Below, piece after piece: positions 59,085-64,000 of a stretch of DNA of 64,000 nt (position 1 is its first letter; every line of letters begins with the position of its first letter). The DNA is taken from the NCBI RefSeq assembly GCF_015704865.1, contig NZ_JADQTO010000009.1, positions 62,001 to 126,000 of the forward strand, written 5' to 3'. The stretch is from Actinoplanes aureus (GTDB lineage Bacteria > Actinomycetota > Actinomycetes > Mycobacteriales > Micromonosporaceae). The position numbers and the translations under genes are program-made. The notes below the pieces were generated by a model that saw nothing but the letters and a program-made list of their open reading frames with translations, searched no databases and was not told the DNA's origin.

Positions 59085-59984
59085 TCACGCGATCAGCTGA
59101 CCGAAGCGCACGCCGGTGGACTGCTCGGAAAGCTCCCACAGGCGGCGGCCGTTGTCGGTGTCGGTGGCGGCCGCGGAGAGCTCTCGCACGGCGGGGTACC
59201 CACGTAGCTCACCCGGGCCGTCGGGAGCGATCAGCTGGCCCGGCTGCGCCCCGGGAGCGGTCGCCGCGAAAAGCTGGGGCCAGGCACCCCGGGCGACCGG
59301 CTGGGCGAGCAGGCGGTTGCCGACCGTGCCCAGCAGGAAACGCCACATCGGCGTCGTGGCACTGGTCTGCAGGTTCGTGGCCGTGTACCCGGGATGGGCG
59401 AGAATGCTGCTCAGCGGACTGTTCGCCGCGCTGAGGCGGCGGTGCAACTCGTAGCCGAACATCGCGTTGGCCAGCTTGGTGGTGTTGTAGGCGCCCATCG
59501 GCGAGTAGCGGCTGGGCTCGAGAAACGGCAGCCGGGCCCGGCGGTGGTTGACCGAGGTGACCGTGACGACGCGGGGCCCGGTGCCGGCCAACAGCAGGTC
59601 GAGCAGGAGGCCGGTCAGGGCGAAGTGGCCCAGATGGTTGGTGGCGAACTGCAACTCGTGGCCCTGCGGGCTGAGCGTGTGCGGCGTGGCCATCACGCCG
59701 GCGTTGTTGATCAGGACGTCGAGGTGGCGGTGGTCGTCGTGCAGCCGGGCGGCGAACTCGCGTACCGAGTCCAGGTCGGCCAGGTCGAGCCTGCGGATCT
59801 CGGCGGTGTCGCCGGCGGCACGGCGGGCCTTCGCCTCGTCGCGGACGGCCAGCACCACCCGGGCACCCCGGGCGGTCAACGCCTGGGTGGTGGCCAGGCC
59901 CAGCCCGCTGGTCGCTCCTGTCACCACCATAGTGCGACCGGTCAGGTCGGGCATCAGGTCCGGGGTCCAACGGTCAGCTCTCAT
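59085..59984 (-). CDS. Short-chain dehydrogenase/reductase
   Basis: A 299-residue NAD(P)-dependent oxidoreductase of the classical SDR group, close to retinol dehydrogenase/WW-oxidoreductase-like proteins. The cofactor motif is VVTGATSGLGLAT, NNAG lies in VLINNAGVMA, the catalytic Ser in VVTVTSVNHR and the Tyr/Lys pair in YNTTKLANAM. The ATG is chosen because the longer frame crosses the divergent TetR gene. Its position opposite a TetR gene with an operator-like palindrome between them suggests TetR control. Confidence 0.87.
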   Translation of the reverse strand: MRADRWTPDLMPDLTGRTMVVTGATSGLGLATTQALTARGARVVLAVRDEAKARRAAGDTAEIRRLDLADLDSVREFAARLHDDHRHLDVLINNAGVMATPHTLSPQGHELQFATNHLGHFALTGLLLDLLLAGTGPRVVTVTSVNHRRARLPFLEPSRYSPMGAYNTTKLANAMFGYELHRRLSAANSPLSSILAHPGYTATNLQTSATTPMWRFLLGTVGNRLLAQPVARGAWPQLFAATAPGAQPGQLIAPDGPGELRGYPAVRELSAAATDTDNGRRLWELSEQSTGVRFGQLIA

Positions 59985-60004
59985 GCGCCCAAACGTGCCG
60001 CACA

Positions 60005-60019
60005 TGGCACAGAGTGTCA
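60005..60019. promoter_or_regulatory. Operator-like palindrome between SDR and TetR genes
   Basis: TGGCAC and GTGTCA form a near-perfect inverted repeat (one mismatch) around AGA, centred in the 61-bp divergent region. It is a natural TetR binding site candidate. Confidence 0.5.
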
Positions 60020-60045
60020 AGCGCGGCATGGCGTAACATCGGCGC

Positions 60046-60672
60046 ATGGCAGAACACCCGCGCAGCACGCTGGCCGAACGCAAACGCCGGCTGGTCGCCG
60101 ACGAACTGCGGGACGCGGCACTGATGCTGCTCGCGAGCCGCGGGTTCGACACGGTGACCGCGGATGACATCGCCGCGGAGGCCGGCATGTCGCGGCGGAC
60201 ATTCTTCCGCTACTACGCCTCCAAGGAGGACGTGGTCGTCCGATTCCTGGCCGACATGGGCGAGATCGTCCTCGCCACCCTCGCCGAGCGGCCGCGCACC
60301 GAGCCGCCGTCGGTCGCGTTGCGCGAGGCGATCTGGACGCCGCTTGCCGAGGCGTGCACCGACGACCACGCCGACCACATCGAGCGCTCCCGGGTAGTGG
60401 TCCGGCTGATCCTGGACACCCCGGCCCTGTACGCCCGCTGGATGGAACGCCAGACCGAGTTGCGCGCCGGGCTCGCTGCCGAACTGGCCGCTCGCCACGA
60501 CCTCGATCCGCACGACGATCCCTATCCGCGGATGGCGGCCGGGATGGCCCTGCTGGCCTTCGACACGGTGCTCGAACAGTGGCGGCCCGGCGATGACGAG
60601 CAACGCCTCGCCGAGCTGACCGACCAGGCGTTCGCCGTGGCCGCTCCGGCGCTGGACAACCCGAGACGGTGA
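60046..60672 (+). CDS. TetR-family transcriptional regulator
   Basis: A 208-residue repressor. The N-terminal helix-turn-helix reads VTADDIAAEAGMSRRTFFRY, followed by YASKEDVVVRFLAD, the standard link to the ligand domain. The C-terminal part (70-208) is helical and not assigned. It is divergent from the SDR gene with a shared palindrome, so it probably represses both itself and the SDR enzyme. Confidence 0.9.
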   Translation: MAEHPRSTLAERKRRLVADELRDAALMLLASRGFDTVTADDIAAEAGMSRRTFFRYYASKEDVVVRFLADMGEIVLATLAERPRTEPPSVALREAIWTPLAEACTDDHADHIERSRVVVRLILDTPALYARWMERQTELRAGLAAELAARHDLDPHDDPYPRMAAGMALLAFDTVLEQWRPGDDEQRLAELTDQAFAVAAPALDNPRR

Positions 60673-60765
60673 GTAGCGCCCGGCCGGTCAGTGGTCGTTG
60701 CCAGAGAATTTCGGCCGCGATACGTTGCAGCCATCGACAAGCATCATTGCTGGAGGTCGAGCCGC

Positions 60766-62022
60766 ATGTCATCGCACATCAGTCGCCGCGGCATCCTGGC
60801 CGCGGGAGCCGGCGCTGCCGCCGGCCTGGCGCTGCCCGGCGCCGCCGCTTCCGCCAATGGTCACCCCGCCACCCGAGTCGGCTTCACCCTCAACGCGTGG
60901 ACGCTCGACGGTGGCGAGCAGGTCACCTCGATCACCCTGCACACCGCCCGGCTCGGCCCGATCGATCCGGCGAGCCTGAGCACCGGCACGTTCAGCGTGC
61001 ACGCCAAGGCGACCAGCCCGATCCCCCTGGCGCCGGGGGACCTGATCTTCAGCGAGTACGACCTGGACCGGGCGGTGACCGGGGTCCGGCTCGACCGCCG
61101 CGGCAACATCGTGCTCGAACTCGCCTACGCCGAGGGCCAGGTCGGTGGCGGCACCCTCGGCTACATCGTGAGCCGGGGCCGTAACGTCCGGCTCGATCTG
61201 GTCTACACCATCACGCAGAACGCCCCGATCGTGGTGCGTGGCGGCCGTCCGGTGACCATCTCCCGCTTCGAGCAGGGCCGGCTGTCCAACCCCGAGGTGG
61301 ACGCGTTCAGCTACCACGTCTCCGGCTCCGGCATGAAGTACCGGCTGTACTCGCCGCGTACCTCCCGCAAGCGGCCGCTGATCGTCTGGCTGCACGGCGG
61401 AGGCGAGGGCGCCTCCCTGCCGGACGGCTACTACGACAACGAGACCACGCTGCGGGCCAACCGTGGTGCGCTGGGCTTCGCCACCCGGGAGGCACAGCGG
61501 ATCTTCTCCGGCGCCTACGTCGTGGCTCCGCAGAGCACCTCCTACTGGATCGAGGACGGGCCCCGGTTCGCCCCGCTGATCCGCGAGATCATCCGGGATC
61601 TCGTACGCCGGCACGGCATCGACCGCGACCGCATCTACGTGGCCGGCGCCAGCAACGGCGGCTACATGAGCATGAAGATCACCGCGATCTACCGCGACCT
61701 GTTCGCCGCGTCCGTGCCGATCTGCGGCGTGGTGACCGCCCTGCGGCCCGGCGACCCGCCGCTGATCACCGATGCGGAACTGGCGAGCATCCGCACCCCC
61801 ACCTGGCTGGTCACCTCCCTGGACGACGACACCGTGCCGCCCGAGCCGAACACCATCCACGCTCACGACGTGATCCCGGGCGCGCTGCAGACCCTCTACG
61901 AACACGTGATCTGGAACGGCCACCAGTTCCCCGGCCACTGGTCCTGGATCTACGTGGCCCGCAACGACCCGAGCATCAACGGCACGCACATCTGGCAATG
62001 GATGGCCCGCCAGCGCCGCTAG
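60766..62022 (+). CDS. Secreted PHB depolymerase-type esterase with Ig-like N-terminal domain
   Basis: A 418-residue exported esterase. A Tat signal is seen (SRRGILAAGAGAAAGLALPG, cleavage after ASA). Residues 36-190 are a beta-rich domain like the N-terminal Ig-like domain of bacterial esterases (VGFTLNAWTLDGGEQVTSIT). Residues 200-418 are an alpha/beta-hydrolase of the LpqC/poly(3-hydroxybutyrate) depolymerase type, with IVWLHGGGEGAS, the nucleophile in VAGASNGGYMSM, an acid in VTSLDDDTVPP and a His in NGHQFPGHWSW. The ATG has TGGAGGTC upstream. Feruloyl-esterase-like or polyester activity is possible. Repeat B copy 2 begins 4 bp after its stop. Confidence 0.85.
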   Translation: MSSHISRRGILAAGAGAAAGLALPGAAASANGHPATRVGFTLNAWTLDGGEQVTSITLHTARLGPIDPASLSTGTFSVHAKATSPIPLAPGDLIFSEYDLDRAVTGVRLDRRGNIVLELAYAEGQVGGGTLGYIVSRGRNVRLDLVYTITQNAPIVVRGGRPVTISRFEQGRLSNPEVDAFSYHVSGSGMKYRLYSPRTSRKRPLIVWLHGGGEGASLPDGYYDNETTLRANRGALGFATREAQRIFSGAYVVAPQSTSYWIEDGPRFAPLIREIIRDLVRRHGIDRDRIYVAGASNGGYMSMKITAIYRDLFAASVPICGVVTALRPGDPPLITDAELASIRTPTWLVTSLDDDTVPPEPNTIHAHDVIPGALQTLYEHVIWNGHQFPGHWSWIYVARNDPSINGTHIWQWMARQRR

Positions 62023-62026
62023 ACGG

Positions 62027-62137
62027 CTTCCGTAGTCAGGCTCTTGTCCGGCCCAACGTAGGTGCTGCCTTGCGGCCGTTGAGACAGCATTGAGCGTGGG
62101 CCAAGAAAGATCACCGCTTGGGCACCCTGACTACGGA
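62027..62137 (+). repeat. Dispersed repeat B, copy 2
   Basis: This is the most complete copy. The outer ends CCGTAGTCAGG and CCTGACTACGG are inverted terminal repeats, and between them lies the hairpin of copy 1 (GGCCCA ... TGCTG ... GAGACAGCA ... TGGGCC) and then GATCACCGCTTGGG. It directly follows the esterase stop and abuts repeat A copy 3. Confidence 0.8.
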
Positions 62138-62141
62138 TTTC

Positions 62142-62253
62142 GGGGTACGCGCGACCGGCCGTTCCCGCCGGAACCGGCCCGTCCCCGCTCTCCCAGCGCG
62201 AGCCTTCGCTGCCCGGCGCGGCCCCAGCGCGACCGCCGGGAAACAGCATCACC
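62142..62253. repeat. Dispersed repeat A, copy 3
   Basis: The core of repeat A (GGGGTACGCG ... GTCCCCGCTCTCCCAGCGCGA ends as CGCGACCGCCGGGAAACAGC) directly after repeat B copy 2. It shares CAGCGCGAGCCTTCGCTGCC with copy 4 only, so copies 3 and 4 are the closest pair. Confidence 0.75.
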
Positions 62254-62328
62254 GCGGCCGGGCGCGGATCGGGGGGCGAAGCGGACGGGCACCCCGGACA
62301 CCCCGCCCCCGGCCCGCCGCCGCCATAA

Positions 62329-62377
62329 CCCCCCCCCGCGGGGGGGGGGGGGGGGGGGGGCCCCCCCCCCCCCCCCC
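62329..62377. repeat. C9-GC-G21-C17 homopolymer palindrome
   Basis: Nine C, then GC, then 21 G and 17 C in a row. The G and C runs can pair fully, and the G run could form a quadruplex. Tracts like this are very prone to slippage and to sequencing or assembly error, so the exact lengths are not reliable. Confidence 0.6.
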
Positions 62378-62850
62378 ACCGCGATCACCCGTCCCCAGCC
62401 GCCGATCAGCCACCGCCGACGAAACCGCCCTCCACGACCACCGCGCTACCCGGCGTCACCCCAGACCACCGCCATCACGGCCGCACAAGCGCGCCCCGGC
62501 CCCGCCGGGCCCAGCCGGCAGCAACCCACCCGGCCCCTCCTAACGTTCGCCATCGACGGCCAGCCGCCACCAGCCGTCGCCCGCGCACCGCGCGTCGGGC
62601 GCAAGTGCCGGCCCGAACTCGCCGCGCTGCGGCCTGGGGCGGCTCGACATCGCCGCGCGCCCCCTTTCCCCTGCCGCCGGGCTCACCCGGCTGGACCGAG
62701 CCACCGAGCGACAGTTCCACTCGGTGCCTTACCGCCGGTCGAACCCCGCCCGTGCTTACGTGCGGCCGGCGCACCGGGCTGGCGCCCAACGACGGCCCGG
62801 TGTGCGCATGGCCATCACCCGCGCTGGGCTGCGGTTCATGCGCACGGGGC

Positions 62851-62992
62851 GCTGTTTCCCGGCGGTCGCGCTGGGGCCGCAACGGCAGCGAAGGCTCGCG
62901 CTGGGAGAGCGGGGACGGGGTCGGCTTCGGCGGGACGGCCGGTCACCCGTACCCCGGAAGGGCGGAACCGGGAAGCGGACCTTGACCACGAA
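62851..62992. repeat. Dispersed repeat A, copy 4 (inverted)
   Basis: Reverse complement of the repeat A core, from GCTGTTTCCCGGCGGTCGCG to CACCCGTACCCC, with the extended flank (GACCTTGACCAC region) that copies 1 and 2 also carry. Confidence 0.75.
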
Positions 62993-63004
62993 AGTCCGGC
63001 TAGA

Positions 63005-63103
63005 GAGCTTCCGTAGTCAGGGTCCCCAAGCGGTGATCTTGCTGGGCCCACGCTCGATGCTGACTCGAAATCGGCCGCCAGACAGCACCCACGTTGGGCC
63101 GTA
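63005..63103 (-). repeat. Dispersed repeat B, copy 3 (inverted)
   Basis: Reverse complement of repeat B with the outer CCGTAGTCAGGGTC and the GGTGATCTTGCTGGGCCCAC side intact. The loop differs (ATTTCGAGTC in place of TTGAGA). It ends 8 bp before the stop of the leftward membrane protein gene. Confidence 0.75.
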
Positions 63104-63111
63104 CATGGGCT

Positions 63112-63639
63112 CTAGGCGCGACGGGGCGACAGCGTGTAGCTGAACGAGATGGCGAAGTCGATCAGCAGCACGATGCCCCAGGGCGCCATCACGTGCCAGA
63201 TCGGCAGGGCGCGGTCGAGGCCGCCCGCGATCAGGGTGAACAGGGCCAGGATGGCGGCGGCCAGGGCGTATGCCAGGAGGTGCCGGAGCCACTGGCGGCG
63301 TTCGCGGGAAGCGTGCTCGTGCCCGGCGCGGGGTTTCGGCGCGGGGGCCGGGCCGCCGGCGAAGCGGTGGGCGACGCGCTCGTCGGCCCAGCGCATCATC
63401 TGGTGGCCGAAGGCGACCGAGACGCCGAGGTAGATGGCGGCGAGCCCGTGGGCGATGCCGGCCTCCCCGCCGGTGCGCAGGTCGAGCGCGGAGACCACGA
63501 GCAGCAGCACGTCGACCAGCGGCACCGAGACCAGCAACAGCGCGCCGAGGGTGGGGCGGCGCAGCACGTAGCGGGTGAGCAGGCCGGCGAGCAGCAGCAC
63601 CCAGAACCCGATCTCGCACGCGACGATCACCGCGATCAC
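63112..63639 (-). CDS. Hypothetical membrane protein with five predicted helices
   Basis: A 175-residue integral membrane protein. Three N-terminal helices (VIVACEIGFWVLLLAGLLTR, LGALLLVSVPLVDVLLLVVS, and HGLAAIYLGVSVAFGHQM) are followed by a charged loop with APAPKPRAGHEHASRERRQW, then two more helices and a short ..SYTLSPRRA end. No family is named with confidence. The GTG start has AAGGAG 5-6 bp upstream. It is divergent from a TetR gene, with a long perfect-looking operator between, so it is probably the TetR target; a small-molecule efflux or envelope role is a guess. Confidence 0.78.
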   Translation of the reverse strand: MIAVIVACEIGFWVLLLAGLLTRYVLRRPTLGALLLVSVPLVDVLLLVVSALDLRTGGEAGIAHGLAAIYLGVSVAFGHQMMRWADERVAHRFAGGPAPAPKPRAGHEHASRERRQWLRHLLAYALAAAILALFTLIAGGLDRALPIWHVMAPWGIVLLIDFAISFSYTLSPRRA

Positions 63640-63655
63640 AATGACTCCTTATTTA

Positions 63656-63693
63656 GCACGGTCGTGTTACAAACCTTTATAACACGATCGTGC
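63656..63693. promoter_or_regulatory. Long TetR operator between membrane protein and TetR genes
   Basis: GCACGGTCGTGTTA and TAACACGATCGTGC are inverted 14-mers with one mismatch, 10 bp apart. The right arm also contains the palindrome CACGATCGTG. The site covers the likely promoters of both divergent genes. Confidence 0.8.
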
Positions 63694-63705
63694 GAGAATG
63701 GCGCC

Positions 63706-64000
63706 ATGCCGAAGGTCGTGGATCATGAGGAGCGCCGGCTGGAGCTGGCCGGTGCGGTCTGGCGGGTGATCGCCCGGGACGGCGTCGCCCAGGTCTCCAT
63801 CCGGACCGTCGCCGCCGAGTCGGGGTGGTCCTCCGGCGCGCTAAGGCATTACTTCGCCACCCGCGACGAGCTGCTCGCCTTCGCCTGCGAGCAGGTGATC
63901 GAGCGGGTCTCCGCACGCATCCGCGACACCCGGCCGGACGGCAGCCCGCGGGAGGCGATCCGCCGGCTGCTGCTGGAGACCATGCCGGTCGACGAGGAAC
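63706..64000 (+). CDS. TetR-family regulator, N-terminal part
   Basis: The frame runs from ATG to the window end without a stop, giving 98 residues. It begins MPKVVDHEERRLELAGAVWR, then has the TetR helix-turn-helix VSIRTVAAESGWSSGALRHY followed by FATRDELLAFACEQ. The pattern matches BetI/TetR repressors with a C-terminal BetI-type ligand domain, which here lies outside. The strong palindrome upstream supports autoregulation and control of the divergent membrane protein gene. Confidence 0.9.
   Translation, partial: MPKVVDHEERRLELAGAVWRVIARDGVAQVSIRTVAAESGWSSGALRHYFATRDELLAFACEQVIERVSARIRDTRPDGSPREAIRRLLLETMPVDEE

Larger units (their letters stand above)
62027..63107. other. Composite inverted-repeat element (B-A-core-A'-B')
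   Basis: This 1.08-kb gene-free stretch is built as two nested inverted pairs: repeat B at both ends, repeat A inside them, and a core of about 590 bp. The core (62254-62850) contains the C/G homopolymer tract. Its long open frames have no start signals or recognisable protein, and they read as GC-driven shadows. The symmetry resembles a non-autonomous, MITE-like element or two repeat clusters in opposite orientation. No transposase or target duplication is seen. Confidence 0.6.

Noticed and set aside
62090..63016. 308-codon open frame across the composite repeat element
   Set aside because: It reads through repeats A and B and the C/G homopolymer run, has no ribosome binding site, and consists of Pro, Arg and Gly; not a gene.

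Overview
The window is very GC-rich DNA from a soil-type actinomycete, most likely a filamentous member of the Micromonosporaceae (Actinoplanes-like); this genus-level placement is an inference from gene content and codon use. Supporting signs are the strong G/C third-position bias, GTG and TTG starts, many ATGA-coupled operons, secreted cellulases and chitinase, several sugar ABC importers that lack their own ATPase, and a large LAL-type regulator. No rRNA, tRNA, CRISPR array or intact mobile element was seen.

Layout. 0-3.5 kb: end of a SigB/SigF-type sigma factor, a STAS anti-sigma antagonist, a flavin disulfide oxidoreductase and a GH18 chitinase. 3.6-6.5 kb: an IS481-type transposase remnant, two secreted proteins and a dispersed repeat. 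6.5-12.2 kb: a coupled MBL hydrolase/alpha-beta hydrolase pair, the LAL regulator, a patatin and a second STAS protein. 12.2-17 kb: an arabinoside operon (binding protein, two permeases, GH51). 17-20.7 kb: GH12 and GH9 cellulases, each preceded by a CebR-type palindrome. 20.8-26.5 kb: SprT-like protein, degenerate GGDEF/EAL protein, secreted peptidase, AraC regulator. 26.5-29.9 kb: DeoR regulator divergent from a SIS isomerase, PfkB kinase and class II aldolase, read as an amino-sugar/tagatose route. 30-43.5 kb: a large alpha-galactoside-type locus (amidohydrolase, PfkB, GH4, two secreted DUF4832 proteins, ABC importer, GH36, ROK regulator). 43.5-47.1 kb: an ABC exporter coupled to a two-component system. 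47.2-58.2 kb: a cell-wall sugar salvage locus. 58.2-64 kb: hydrolases, SDR/TetR pair, a composite inverted-repeat element, a membrane protein and a truncated TetR gene.

The most interesting region is 47.2-58.2 kb. It combines homologues of every step of the Bacillus MurNAc recovery pathway (NamZ exo-muramidase, NagZ glucosaminidase, AmiE-like amidase, MurR regulator, MurQ etherase). The PTS transporter/kinase MurP is replaced by an NgcEFG-like ABC importer and a BadF/BadG-type sugar kinase. This predicts a PTS-independent peptidoglycan salvage route. Second is the pair of secreted DUF4832 proteins beside GH4 and GH36 enzymes; two conserved Glu motifs make them candidates for an undescribed glycosidase family.

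Two dispersed intergenic repeats (A, about 110-170 bp, four copies; B, about 90-110 bp with a long hairpin, three copies) sit just downstream of genes. At 62.0-63.1 kb both occur as nested inverted copies around a non-coding core that holds a C9-GC-G21-C17 tract.
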